Source: Paralithodes platypus
Taxonomy: Eukaryota > Arthropoda > Malacostraca > Decapoda > Lithodidae
Direction of reading: 5' to 3'
DNA: 64,000 bases
NCBI GenBank assembly: GCA_032716605.1
Contig: CM064509.1
Coordinates: forward strand, 33,622,178-33,686,177
Part shown: one piece after another, positions 11,241 through 22,810 of the stretch
Numbering within the stretch: the stretch's first letter is position 1
Layout: each line of letters begins with the position of its first letter
Translations under genes and position numbers: made by a program
Notes under the pieces: generated by a model
Database searches by the model: none
The model's input: the letters and a program-made list of their open reading frames with translations, nothing else
What the model was told of the DNA's origin: nothing

Positions 11241-12250
11241 TGAATATTACCAAAGATTGTTACGGTACTTTTGTTTAGACTATTAAAGCTAGGTGGTTTA
11301 GGCAGTAAACAGAAACAGTAGAATATGTGATGCCACCTCTGAAAAGTTAGTCTGTAGTAACCTGGTTAAAATGTAGTAGCTCCTGTGTTTCAGGCTGGGT
11401 CATGGACTCACCATTGCCTCCAAAGGGCGGACACACGGAGATGAACCCCGCGGCAAAGCGAAGACCAGTGTAAGCCCCTAGCTTTACCAGAGGGTCATGC
11501 CTTCTGTTATAAGGTTATTCTCTGTATCATATTACGTACAATTATTTCCACTTTACTACATTTTTCTTTCCATAGTTTTGTCAAAATCCCGGTCTGTATC
11601 CAAATAACGAACAAAACGGACAGACAAATAATCTTACTTACAGACATTCAGAAACTCCGAAAGTCAAAGAGGGCCATTTAAATTTTACGAAGAGTTGGGC
11701 TAATCCTCCTAGACTTAATGAACTGTCGAATTGACTCCCAAAGAGGCTTAGGAACTCTTCGGAATTACCTGACTGATTGCTCACTAGCCATCTAAAGGGG
11801 CAGCAATAGAAATGTAACCTTCTCAATACGAACGCGTCTTTTATATATTATTTTTATTCTGACTAACACTAGACGACATTCTTCAGAATAGGAAGGCCCT
11901 GTAGGAGTCGAGTGTCTATAAAATATCTCCATGAACCCTTTGACTCGAACAGATCCTTCGTAAACAAAATAAATAAATATATATTTAACGATAGTCATAA
12001 TCAAATGGAAAAGGGGTTGATCGTACTGAAGGGGTTAACAATAGCTGAGTCGAATACGGAGGCCTATGAATGAGTGTCTTTGTTCTGGTTCTTCTAGTTC
12101 TCGTTCGTGATCTTGCGTATATAAAAACAACACTTATTTTCAAGCAATATACTGATTACTTGGAATATCTGAATTCATATCTTACATTACTAGATCTTAT
12201 CCTTATAATTATTGGCAGTATTTATTTCACTATATTTCTCGTTAGCTAGC
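11241..12250. other. Non-coding stretch, possible diverged family C relic
   Basis: No gene is supported. At about 11860-12040, words such as GACATTCTTCAGAATAGGAA and TGAACCCTTTGACTCGAACA, ending CTGAAGGGGTTAAC, resemble family C ends and interior, so an old relative of that MITE is possible. Confidence 0.45.
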
Positions 12251-12260
12251 TCTTAATCAT

Positions 12261-12385
<125 letters not shown>

Positions 12386-12414
12386 AATGATGGTCGCCGT
12401 GCCAGAGAGAAAAG

Positions 12415-12770
12415 CGTAATCTGATGAGGACGTAAGGGGAGGAGAGGAGGAAAAGAAGGGAGAGGAGGAGAGAAGGGAACGGGGGAAGAGGAGGAGAAGA
12501 TAGAATAGGAGGAGAGGAGGGAAAACGAGAATGAAAGGAGGAGGGGTAGGAGAGAAGGAGGGTAGAAGAGGAGGGGAAGTATAGAAGAGGAGGAGGAGGA
12601 TGGAAGAGGTGGGAAGGAGAGGGGGAGGGTAGGAGAGGAGAGGAGGGGGAGGAGAGGAGAGGAGAGGAGGATAGAGGAGTAGAGGAGGGGTAGGGGTAGG
12701 GGAGGAGGAGGAGGATAGAAGAGGAGAAGGAGAGGGTATAGGAGGAAAGGATTATAGACCTAAATGAGGG
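12415..12770. repeat. Polypurine G/A-rich tract
   Basis: Nearly all purine on this strand, built from GGAGGAGAGG-type words with no fixed period. Long homopurine runs of this kind can form triplex DNA. No coding content. Confidence 0.85.
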
Positions 12771-13134
12771 AGACAGTTAGAACCAGACTCCCTGAGAGGC
12801 CAAGGATATCATATATAGTATAACACTGTGGACAAAAGTTAACCCTTAATAAAATGATATGGATGAGAACAATTTAATACAAATGCTAATGAATAAAAGA
12901 CTGATGAAAAATTACCTACAAGATTCAATGGGACAAATTCGAAAACAAAATATGTAATCAGATAAACAGCATAGCAATGATATAAATGAAGAAAAACTAA
13001 AATTACAAAGGAAAGCAAGTACAGTATGAAAGATAAAGACAGATAGAGAAAATGCTGACGATAAATGGAGTGACAATACAATATATGGGAAACACCAAAA
13101 ATTATAATTAATGATAATGGAAACAAAATTATAA

Positions 13135-13136
<2 letters not shown>

Positions 13137-13227
<91 letters not shown>
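13137..13227. repeat. (GA)n microsatellite
   Basis: A GA dinucleotide run with one C interruption. Confidence 0.97.
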
Positions 13228-13228
<1 letters not shown>

Positions 13229-13314
13229 ATATATCAGGTCTAGGTATCTACCTTGCCCATAGTTTGTCTAGTTACATTTATCACCACAATCATACATCAA
13301 TATATAAAACATAT

Positions 13315-13656
13315 AAATGGAAGGGCGGGGGGGGTTTGCTCCCAGACCTCAATCAAGTTTAAAAAGGCACCCTTAAGACCCTCGTTGCCCTCGTTGAGGC
13401 AAATGTTAACACTCTTTGATAGAAAATATTCCCGGCCTGAGGCCGATTCCTCGTAAAATACAGGCTCGCTATCGCTCGCCAGGAACAAAAATTGATACCT
13501 AAATGGCACTAAAGTTCTCAATATTGACAACGAAATTGGGCTAAAAGTCATAATATCGCCAAACTAATTAGGCGAACGTCTTAAAATCTCAAAACTAACG
13601 GGGCTGGTTAAGCATGAGGGAAAAGGGGGTTCAGAAAATCCCCCTTAAACAAAGCT
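13315..13656 (-). mobile_element. Family B MITE
   Basis: Minus-oriented copy with CCTCAATCAAG, CCCGGCCTGAGGCCG, the block CTCGCTATCGCTCGCCAGGA, and TAAGCATGAGGGAAAAGGGG, ending CCCCCTTAA at 13648-13656. The left end is diverged (GGAAGGGCGGGG). Confidence 0.82.
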
Positions 13657-13727
13657 AAGGTCTGGGGAGGACAGAAAACTAATGGGCCTGACAAACAGAT
13701 AAATGCCATGACACAGAGGAGAGAGAG

Positions 13728-13768
<41 letters not shown>

Positions 13769-13976
13769 GAGAGAGTCAGAGTCAGAGAGTCGATTTCAAA
13801 TTCAAATAATTGTGTTTCCACTAAAAATTGGTTATTCTTTACAGATCCAATTAAAGTATTAAATGCTAAGATATTAAAATATTACAAAGTCAAGGGTAAG
13901 ATACATTGCTATAAAAAACCAATGCAGTTTTGTCAAAGATCTAAAATAGCAGTAACTTATGTGATAGATGTGTTGC

Positions 13977-14189
13977 TTAACCCTTTGAGTACCAGCGACG
14001 TGTTATATTTTATTCTAGCTATATTTAGACGGTATTATGCAGCTTAGGAAGGATCTGTGGTAGTTAAAAGGGTTGGTTGAGATAGTGTGAAGCCTTATTA
14101 TTGCTAGAGATCCTTCCTAAGCTGACTAAAATCATCTAATAGTTGCCAGAATATGATGAAATGGACGTCCCTGGTACTGAACGGGTTAA
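13977..14189. mobile_element. Family C MITE, copy 2
   Basis: 213 bp between TTAACCCTTTGAGTACCAGC and GGTACTGAACGGGTTAA. It is close to the copy at 3615-3818 along its whole length and keeps perfect TTAA ends. It abuts the 3' end of the LINE fragment to its right. Confidence 0.88.
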
Positions 14190-15660
14190 AAGGAGGCTTA
14201 TAAGTTTACATTTAAAATCAGGTAGAGTACAAGCATCTGTGATGTTGGAAGACAGGTTGGTTGTTCCACATCTTTGGTCCTGTGATATTTATACTCGTAC
14301 TTCTAGCTCCAGCATCTGTTCTAGTTCTAGGCATATAGAGACCATTTTGTTGTTGGGTCCTAATATTGGTTACGTCACTAACAGTAGAAAATATCTTAAG
14401 GGGGGTCACCGGCTTTTTTTTATTATCTTTCTCTCCTTTTCTCTCTTTCCCTGGCTTGTATCCATTCGGCCCCATTCAGCCAACTGTTTTAAGACGTTTA
14501 TTCCCATCCAGGTGTCGATTTCTTCCTGGCGAGCGATAGCGAGCAAGCATTGGATGGAGAAATCCGGCTTCGCCGGAGAAATTTTTCTATCGAAAAATGT
14601 ACAAATTTAGCTTCCTGTCAAAACAAAAATAAGTATATGCTGGCACGCTTCCGCTCGCCAGGAAAATATTGACACATGGATGGGGGTAAACGTCTTAAAA
14701 CAGTAGGCTGAATGGGACCGAATGGATAAAAGCCAAAGAGAAAGGGAGAGAAAGAGAGAAAAAGCGAGGGGGGCTCCCTTAAACCATGTAGGATAGAAAC
14801 CATTTAACACCTTAAAGACAGCAGTACATGACTGTGTCCAACCTATGCTTTTCTTTGATTCTTAACCACCCTAGTTCTTTAATTATCGGTGTTACGTGGT
14901 CATACTTCTTTGCACCACCTATGGCTACTTTGGTTGCAAAATTATGTACACCGCATACTTATTGTTACATTTGTTGTAGCCCGGACGCAGTAGTTTATTA
15001 TACTTAGGACTAAGGATTGCATAACGATTTCGAGAAGGTTTATCGAGACTGGCTCTTATGCGATTAATAAACATTAGTGTAACAACAACTTGTTTGGATA
15101 ATTAATTTGTATGTTTGTCGAAAAGCATAAATCGATCAATTTACACGCCTAAATTTTTAACTTAATTACTTGGAGTTTAGTGTCTCTATCAATATTGATA
15201 ACTGCATTAGGAGGGATGTATGACAAAAGGTGTCCGTTTCCAATGAAAATGCACTGAGTTTTACTGGAGTTTAGCATTAGACCATTGCTTAGAAAATACG
15301 TCTTGACACTCAGCATTGTTTCTTCGGTATTGCGAATGACACAAACAACTTCATCTACATTACCGGTAGAAAGATATTGAGTATCATCAGCATACTGGAC
15401 AGTTCTCAATACTTTCATATAAGAAGTCATTAAAAAAGAAGAAAAAATGGGCCCAAGGTTGAACTTTACGGGACTGTCAAACCAGAATGGCTCAACTTTT
15501 AGCTTGAGACATTTATTTATGATAATATTTTGGTTGACACTATCGACGGTTTTTGATAGATCGCACCGAGGAAGAAGATATATTTTCTTATGGTGCATAC
15601 TATTGTAAATTGCATGCGTAATGACAGTGAGAGCAGTCGCAGTGGACTATCTAGACCTAA
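14190..15660 (-). pseudogene. LINE ORF2 relic (RT and C-terminal tail)
   Basis: Reading the minus strand from 15660: QHGFRSR.STATALTVI (RT finger), CDLSKTVDSVNQNI (motif A, usual DLSKAFDSVN), a deletion bringing it straight to GPIFSSF (the GVPQGS core of motif B is lost), YADDTQYL (motif C, catalytic Asp pair kept), and SNGLMLNSSKTQCIFIGN. A frameshift follows near 15149, then the tail with HNFATKVAIGGAKKYDHVTP and ELGWLRIKEKHRLD. Beyond the MITE it resumes as SDVTNIRTQQQNGLYMPRTR and TDAGARS...TGPKMWN, then a frameshift to DACTLPDFKCKLISLL. Dead copy. Confidence 0.87.
14396..14782. mobile_element. Family A foldback MITE inside a LINE
   Basis: 387 bp with TTAA at both ends and the usual long inverted arms. 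It sits inside the C-terminal coding region of the LINE. Taking out the element and one TTAA rejoins the LINE frame at a TGG-TTT-AAG-ATA junction with no gain or loss. This shows directly that TTAA is the duplicated target and that the element boundaries are correct. Confidence 0.95.
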
Positions 15661-15664
15661 AACC

Positions 15665-16385
15665 ATGCTGACTGTTATTTACTCTTGATTATTATTTACT
15701 CTTGATTATTATTTACTCTTGATTGTTATTTATTCTTGATTATTATTTACTCTTGATTATGATTTACTCTTGATTGTTATTTATTCTTGATTATTATTTA
15801 CTCTTGATTATGATTTACTCTTGATTATGATTTACTCTTGATTATTATTTACTCTTGATTGTTATTTATTCTTGATTGTTACTTACTCTTGATTATTATT
15901 TACTCTTGATTGTTATTTACTCTTGATTATTATTTACTCTTGATTATTATTTACTCTTGATTGTTATTTACTCTTGATTGTTATTTACTCTTGATTATTA
16001 TTTACTCTTCATTATTATTTACTCTTGATTGTTATTTACTCTTGATTATTATTTACTCTTGATTGTTATTTATTCTTGATTATTATTTACTCTTGATTGT
16101 TATTTACTCTTGATTATTATTTACTCTTGATTGTTATTTACTCTTGATTGTTATTTACTCTTGATTGTTATTTACTCTTGATTGTTATTTACTCTTGATT
16201 GTTATTTACTCTTGATTGTTATTTACTCTTGATTATTATTTACTCTTGATTATTATTTACTCTTGATTGTTATTTACTCTTGATTATTATTTACTCTTGA
16301 TTGTTATTTATTCTTGATTATGATTTACTCCTGATTATTATTGACTAAAAATTTACACTTGATTACTATTTACTCCTGATTATTA
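15665..16385. repeat. 17-bp tandem array (about 42 units)
   Basis: The unit is TTTACTCTTGATTATTA with frequent A/G and C/T variants (ATTGTTA, TTATTC, ATGATTTAC). It begins exactly at the broken 5' end of the LINE. Read on the minus strand, the unit GAGTAAATAACAATCA is nearly the same as LINE coding sequence at the junction, GAGTAAATAACAGTCA. Confidence 0.95.
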
Positions 16386-16488
16386 TATTAAGAGATTTCT
16401 TGATTCTAAGTATTGAGTAAATTGATTGGCGATTATTTGTTTACAGTATTTTGGAGATTACGTGAAATTGGTCGGAAATTGCTCACAT

Positions 16489-16490
<2 letters not shown>

Positions 16491-16585
<95 letters not shown>

Positions 16586-16593
16586 CGCGAGAG
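16491..16593. repeat. (GA)n microsatellite
   Basis: A GA run with a short GCGCGCGC interruption. A (CT)n run follows at 16690-16732. Confidence 0.97.
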
Positions 16594-16685
16594 AGCATTC
16601 ATCACGTCCAGGTCCCTATTCCGCCTATGTTTTGTGGGTAACACAATAAAACAGCAATATATCCAATTCATTAGGGACCAATACA

Positions 16686-16733
<48 letters not shown>

Positions 16734-16879
16734 ACATATGAACATCTATCTCTAAATAAGAATTAATGAATGCCTAGAGTAAGTCTGCAGACGGGTGTTG
16801 TTCAAAGTTAAATTAAATCTGGAGAAGACTAACGATTCAGATGAGGTAGAGGGCGTGTAGACAGTATATAAGAGTTGTT

Positions 16880-17200
16880 GTTTTTTTCCTTTGGACCCCA
16901 TTCTCCCTCATGTTTCGCCCCACTAGCTGTGGGATTTTAACATGTTCGTTCCATTAGTTTTGACGATTTTAAGACCTCTTGTCCCATTTATTTGCCAGTA
17001 TTTAGACTTTTCGTGCCCTTTAGGTGTCAATTTTGTTCATTTCCAGCAATAGCGAGCTTGTAATATAGGAGGAACGCTGGGCAATTTTAATACTGAAAAA
17101 TGTACAAATTATTCTCGAAAGGGGGTCAAGTGGGTGTTTATTTAAGCTTAATAGAGGTCTTGGGAGGAAACTAAACATAATAAATACATAATTACATAAA
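16880..17200 (+). mobile_element. Family B MITE, diverged
   Basis: Recognised by ATTCTCCCTCATGTTTCGCC, GATTTTAAGACCT, TTTAGGTGTCAATTTTG, AATAGCGAGCTTGTAAT, and GAAAAATGTACAAATTATTC. The right part is AAGCTTAATAGAGGTCTTGG. Terminal TTAA is not preserved. Confidence 0.72.
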
Positions 17201-17466
17201 CAAATATATGTAACTTAATATAATATCCGGCATACCTCTCACAACCATCAGTGGATTGGTGGAAGAAACATGAAGTGGATAGAACCGAGACAGTTAGATG
17301 GAGAGACAGACAGCTAGATGGACATACAGACAGGTGGACAAATAGATGGAGAGACAGATAGATTGATAGATAAACAGACAGAAACCTAGACAGATAGATG
17401 GAGAGACGGGCAGCGGACAGGCGGACTGATCGATATTTGGATAGATAGATATAGAAACCGAATGAG

Positions 17467-17469
<3 letters not shown>

Positions 17470-17523
<54 letters not shown>

Positions 17524-17540
17524 GGTATATATATATACAT
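17470..17540. repeat. (TA)n microsatellite
   Basis: A TA run broken by ACCGG, preceded by a TAGACAGA/GATAGATAGA-rich tract from about 17290. Confidence 0.95.
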
Positions 17541-17649
17541 ACAGATAGAGATATAATTGGATATATAGATATAGATAGAGAGAGGAGTCTGAGCATTAAC
17601 CAAAAAAAGTGATGGGCTTAAAATAGAAGCTGGCACCCACACAACAGTT

Positions 17650-17990
17650 CAAGGGGAGGTTTGGAGTTTTTCTGGACTCCCTTCTCCCTCCTATTTAGCC
17701 CCTTTACTTTGTTTAATCTTAGACGTCCACACCTTGAGTTTGGCGATGTATAAACCTTTTTCCCCCATTTCTTTCTTAATATTTAGACATGTCGTGCCAT
17801 TTAGGTGTCGACTTTTTCCTGGTAAGCGATAGCAAGCCTGAAATTTAGAAGGAAAAGGCTTTTGGCCGGGGGCATTTTTATCCCATAAAATGCACACATT
17901 TACCTCGAAGGTGGGTCTTGGGGGTATCATCTTAAGCTTGGTGGAGGTCTAGGAAGGAAACTAAAGAGTGATAAATATATAAACACATAA
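17650..17990 (+). mobile_element. Family B MITE, diverged
   Basis: AAGGGGAGGTTTGGAG left end, CCCTTCTCCCTCCTATTTAG, TGCCATTTAGGTGTCGACTT, GGTAAGCGATAGCAAGCCTG, a CTTTTGGCCGGGG hairpin half, and AAGCTTGGTGGAGGTCTAGG. Right terminus lost. Confidence 0.75.
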
Positions 17991-18234
17991 TTATTATCTC
18001 ACCTATACCACCCTTTCAATCTAGGACGCTATTTCCCCTTTATATTTTGCCATCTGTAGACGAATACATTCAGTTTAGGGAGGACCTCTGGGATTCAAAT
18101 GAGTAATATCTATCGCAAATAACTATAACTTATATAAGTTCTTCCTAAACAAAAACAAAAACATACGGAAAACAAAAGGAAAACATGAAAAACGTACAGG
18201 TACAAGGAAGAAAATCGTTCTGTTTGTTTGCCTG

Positions 18235-18235
<1 letters not shown>

Positions 18236-18288
<53 letters not shown>

Positions 18289-18290
18289 GA
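18236..18290. repeat. (GA)n microsatellite
   Basis: A GA run, with a (TC)n run at 18410-18490 leading directly into CR1 copy C. Confidence 0.95.
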
Positions 18291-18405
18291 AGGGGATCAA
18301 AAATTACTATTTCAAAAATGATTTATGATGATGGAGAGAATCGAAGAAATGTAGTTGATCCCTATTCTTCGGAAATGAGTCAGTCCCGGTGAGAGATGGG
18401 AGGAA

Positions 18406-18492
<87 letters not shown>

Positions 18493-18495
<3 letters not shown>

Positions 18496-18921
18496 TATTA
18501 CCAAAAAGATATAGACAAGCTAGAACGAGTTCAACGTATAGTTACCAAAATTATACCTAGCCTAAAGAACAAACCATACGAGGAGCGTCTTAGAGAATTA
18601 AATCTATTTCCTTTAACCAAGCGCTGATTAAGAGGCGACTTAATTCAAGTGTTCAAAATCATCAAAGGCATCGACAATATGAACTGTAGTAAGTACTTCA
18701 CTATCGACCAATCTAATTACACGCGGGGAAACGGTTGCAAAATTATTGGTAAATCTTTTAACTCACACGAATCTAAGATTTTCTTCTTCAATCGAGTTGT
18801 CAACTTGTGGAATGGGCTCCCCCGAGACGTTATAGACTGCAGCACCGTTGATTCATTTAAACTTCGCCTAGACAAATATCTCGCATCAAACCCGCGACTG
18901 ACTGCGTTTGTAAATGAATAA
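18493..18921 (+). pseudogene. CR1-like ORF2, C-terminal fragment
   Basis: Encodes YYQKDIDKLERVQRIVTKI onward. An AGA to TGA stop falls in the segment that reads QRRLRGDL in other copies (near 18625). The last 90 codons (18649-18921) are open and end KYLASNPRLTAFVNE. No catalytic region is present. Confidence 0.9.
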
Positions 18922-19145
18922 CTTTATTTTATCCCCCCCTCAGTTAATAACCCATCTGTCCCCTACTAACTTCCTAATCCTGCCACGGACATTAGTTCCA
19001 GGGCAGTAGTTCCCTTTCCAATGTTCCCTTACCCACTCTAAACTACTGTTTGGACACTTGACCCTCAGTGTTTTGGAGGACAAGCAGCCTAGAAGGGTCA
19101 CTAGACCTGTTGTTGGTTGATTTCCTTTGTACTCCTTTGTACTCC
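18493..19145 (+). mobile_element. CR1-like LINE (copy C), strongly 5'-truncated
   Basis: It starts in the RT C-terminus immediately after (TC)n and runs to the CTTTGTACTC terminal repeat. A full-length-like copy of the same family was inserted about 65 bp further on. Confidence 0.93.
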
Positions 19146-19183
19146 TGGCCACCTTCTCTTCTCTATCTCATAATCTAGACTGC

Positions 19184-19210
19184 TTCATTTCCAGCCTCCT
19201 CCTTCATGTC
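19184..19210. repeat. 5' target-site duplication of CR1 copy D
   Basis: A 27-bp word with core TTCCAGCCTCCTCCTTCATG lies directly before the element. The identical word recurs right after the element at 23044-23070 and then forms a tandem array. Confidence 0.85.
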
Positions 19211-19259
19211 CTCCTTCGGTGCACGGCCAACGCAGAAAAGGTCTCATCTACCAGTCACA

Positions 19260-19850
19260 ATGTCAAACAGATTTGAGATATTGGTAGAGATGGAAGACGA
19301 ACCAGAAGAGACCAGGCTCGTTGGGGATTCCATCCTACGAGGACAGGTCGAAGAGTTCTGCGACAGAGTCCCAAATCAACGAAAAAGATTTTGCATCCCA
19401 GGAGCTGGACTGGACGACATTGTGGAAGCCTTCGAAGATACCACAAAGGATGCAAATGAAAATACCCTTTTTGTCATCCATGCTGGTTCAAATGACGTCA
19501 TGCGCACCAGATCCGAAGAGTTGATGAAGAAACATCGCAAGATGATCCAGCACTACAAAAACAAGTCAAGGAATATCATCATCTCAGGCATTCTCCCCAA
19601 GATCGACGCACCTGACAAATTCTACGACAAGGCCTTCAGCACAAATAGCCGACTAAAATATTTGTGTCTGAGGGAAGAAGTTGAATTCATCAACCTCTGG
19701 GACAACTTCTACAACCAGCCTACTCTGTTCCGCAAGGATGGCACTCATCTAAACCCTGTGGGTTCAGCACGCATGGGTCGTCTCCTACACGAAGCAGTCC
19801 GCAGCCATGGATCAAAAAACGCCATCCGAGAAGAAGCAGCAGTGACATAA
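19260..19850 (+). CDS. LINE ORF1 with SGNH/GDSL esterase domain
   Basis: 196 codons. The SGNH blocks are in order: VGDSILRGQ with the nucleophile Ser at residue 24, GSND at 76-79, and KDGTHLNPVG with Asp160 and His163. Esterase-type ORF1 proteins are documented in CR1-like LINEs; the substrate is unknown, and RNP or membrane association has been proposed for such proteins. I start at the ATG at 19260, where MSNRFEILVE begins. The earlier in-frame ATG at 19206 lies in the flanking target duplication and so is not element sequence. No PHD finger or other N-terminal domain is visible, so the ORF may be 5'-truncated. No lesion within it. Confidence 0.85.
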   Translation: MSNRFEILVEMEDEPEETRLVGDSILRGQVEEFCDRVPNQRKRFCIPGAGLDDIVEAFEDTTKDANENTLFVIHAGSNDVMRTRSEELMKKHRKMIQHYKNKSRNIIISGILPKIDAPDKFYDKAFSTNSRLKYLCLREEVEFINLWDNFYNQPTLFRKDGTHLNPVGSARMGRLLHEAVRSHGSKNAIREEAAVT

Positions 19851-19933
19851 ATCATCCAACGCCAAGAAAAAAACAGAGGCAACCGAGGACCACCAGCGAT
19901 AAGGACCGAAGACAGCGAGGACCGAGGACAGCC

Positions 19934-22810
19934 ATGAACATAAATGTAGATCCAACAAGAACCAAAAATATTATTAAAGAGCGTTCCGTGAGTTCTAAAA
20001 TAACAAATTTAAAGGTTTTCTATGCAAACGCTTGTAGCATACGCAATTAATTTTCAGATTTAGAGGAGCTAGTGTTTACAGAAAATTATGATGTGATTGG
20101 CATAACAGAATCTTGGCTCAATACAGAAGATAGAGACTTTTTAGTAGAGTATTCACTTCCCGGTTATGTAATGTTTGAGAAAAGCCGAATAAATCGAAAT
20201 GGAGGTGGCGTTTTACTTTATATCAAAGAAAGTCTTAACCCTACCCTCTTGTCAAAACCTCAAATTGTGAACGTCGACGCATCTTTCGTGCTAATAAAGG
20301 ATAATAAAGGTACAAAAATAATACTTGCATTAATACACAGACCTCCAGCTCAATCAGTGCAAACTGACCGAGAAATTTACGAACAAATTGCAGATGTAAG
20401 TAACTCACAAGATACCGTAATTTTTGGCGACTTTAATTTACCTGTGACCAAGTGGGGCGATACTCTTACTTCACACTCCGGACATGACTTGTATACGAAC
20501 TTGCAAGAGAGTTCGCTTTATCAATTTGTTCGAACGCCGACCCGTGGTAATAATGTTCTTGACATTGTACTTGCAACAAAAGATGAATTAATAGAGAATT
20601 TGAATGTTGGTGATGAATTCAGTAACAGCGACCATCGTACGATAACTTTCACTTTAAAGTTTACTAGTAACGAACCAAATAGTAGCATCGAAAAAGTCCC
20701 TAATTTCAAGAAAGCAAACTTCCATAAACTTAGAGCTATGTTTAAAGAAACTGACTGGAGCCTTTTAATTAACAATAACGACATAAATACATCTTGGAAG
20801 TTATTCGAAACCACTTACCTAAAAGCAGTGCAAGACTGCATACCATCGAAAATACGGCGTCCAGGCCATAATAATAAGCCCAAATGGTGGAATAAAGATA
20901 TTTCAAACTGCCTGCTTGCTAAAAAATTTGCTAATGATAGATTAAAATCCTCACAAAATGACGAAGAACGGGTGAAATTTGTAGAGCTACGACGCAAAGC
21001 CAAAAAGTTAATTAAGCAAAGTAAAAAGACATTAGAGTTACATATTGCGAATCAAAGTAAAACAAACCCGAAAGAATTCTATAGTTATATCAGAAAGAAA
21101 AAAGTAGTTACTTCAACTGTTGGACCGTTAGTCGATGAAAATGGAGAGTACACCAAAGACGAAGTACAAATGAGTAATGCCCTCAATACCTTCTTTGCAT
21201 CAGTTTTTACAACAGAAGACCTCAGTGATATCCCTACACCATCGCTGATTCAGATTGATAATTCGGATGTTTTAAGCAATATCACCGTTACAGAGAGAGA
21301 AGTATTGAATTGTTTAGATAAACTCAAGGTAAATAAAATGCCTGGACCTGATACAATCTCGCCTAGAGTTCTAAAGGAAGCTAAGGATGAGCTCTCCAAA
21401 CCACTGACATTACTATTCAATAAATCCTTGCAGTCTGGAACTATGCCTGATCAGTGGAAGCTAGCCAACGTAACACCGATATTCAAAAAAGGCAGCAAAT
21501 CCCTACCCAGTTACTATCGTCCAATTAGCTTAACCTCAGTTGTATGTAAAATGCTAGAAACGGTCATACGAGACAGACTCGTAAATCACTTAGAGGAAAA
21601 TAACATACTTAAAGATACTCAACACGGCTTTCATAAAAAACGTTCCTGTTTAACAAACCTCTTAGACTTCTTCCACGATATCCTCAACCTCTACGATGAG
21701 AGTAAAGCTGTAGATATTATATACCTTGATTTTCAAAAGGCCTTTGACAAAGTTCCCCACAAACGTTTACTGTTAAAACTAAAAGCTCATGGAATACAAG
21801 ACGGTATGTTGAAATGGATAGAAAATTGGCTCAGCGACAGAAAGCAAAGAGTAGTCATAAACGGTAAGGCATCTAAATGGACCAATGTAAGTAGCGGGGT
21901 ACCCCAGGGATCAGTACTAGGACCAATTCTCTTTCTAATTTACATCAACGACATAGATGAGGGTCTCACCTGTACAATCTCAAAATTTGCTGACGATACA
22001 AAAATTGCAAATAGCGTACTCTCAAAAGAACAAGTTGACGATATGCAACACAATCTATATAAATTGTCATGTTGGGCCCAAATTTGGCAAATGAGTTTCA
22101 ATGCGGATAAATGTAAAGTACTACATATCGGATACCTAAATGAGAAAGCAAACTATTCGATGAATGGCACTCAGATTAAGAATGTAAACAGAGAAACCGA
22201 TCTGGGAGTAACAATATCGAGTAACCTAAAACCAATTCAACAATGTTCAGAAGTTGTTAAGAAGGCAAACAAAATAATTGGCTTTATAGGCAGGTCATTT
22301 GAGCATAAATCCAAAGAAGTTATCCTAACCCTTTACAATTCCTTAGTCCGCCCTCTTCTGGAATACTGCGTTCAATCCTGGTGCCCTTATTACCAAAAAG
22401 ATATAAACAAGCTAGAACGAGTTCAACGTAGAGTTACCAAAATGATACCTAGCCTAAAGAACAAACCATACGAAGAGCGTCTTAGAGAATTAAATCTATT
22501 TCCTTTAACCCAGCGCAGATTAAGAGGTGACTTAATTCAAGTGTTCAAAATCATCAAAGGTATCGACAATATGAACTGTAGTAAGTACTTCACTATCGAC
22601 CAATCTAATTACACGCGGGGAAACGGTTGCAAAATTATTGGTAAATCTTTTAACTCACACGAATCTAAGAATTTCTTCTTCAATCGAGTTGTCAACTTGT
22701 GGAATGGGCTTCCCCGAAACGTTATAGACTGCATCACCGTTGATTCATTTAAACTCCACCTAGACAAATATCTCGCATCAAACCCGCGACTGACTGCGTT
22801 TGTAAATTAA
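19934..22810 (+). pseudogene. LINE ORF2: APE endonuclease plus reverse transcriptase, one stop
   Basis: 958 codons from ATG 19934, broken by a single TAA at 20048-20050, where the other copies have AAA in RNKF. From 20051 it is open to 22810. Endonuclease: ITESWLN near residue 59, GDFN near 166, SDH near 233. RT: YLDFQKAFDKV with Asp near 599, [11 protein letters not shown] near 655, FADD near 685-688, all catalytic residues present. The C-terminal tail has FFFNRVVNLWNGLP. The last codon before the usual stop is itself mutated (GAA to TAA), shortening the protein by one residue. The intact protein would nick DNA and prime reverse transcription at the nick. Confidence 0.93.

Larger units (their letters stand above)
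14190..15665 (-). mobile_element. CR1/L2-like LINE fragment, split by a MITE
   Basis: A second LINE type, unrelated in detail to the six-copy family. RT and C-terminal coding sequence is recognisable on the minus strand at 14783-15665 and 14190-14395, with a family A MITE at 14396-14782 between them. The 5' part is missing and replaced by a 17-bp tandem array. The 3' side is bounded by a family C MITE. Confidence 0.88.

Noticed and set aside
19206..19259. Upstream ATG at 19206 as the start of ORF1
   Set aside because: It falls within the target-site duplication that is also present after the element, so it belongs to flanking DNA. The ATG at 19260 is the first inside the element.
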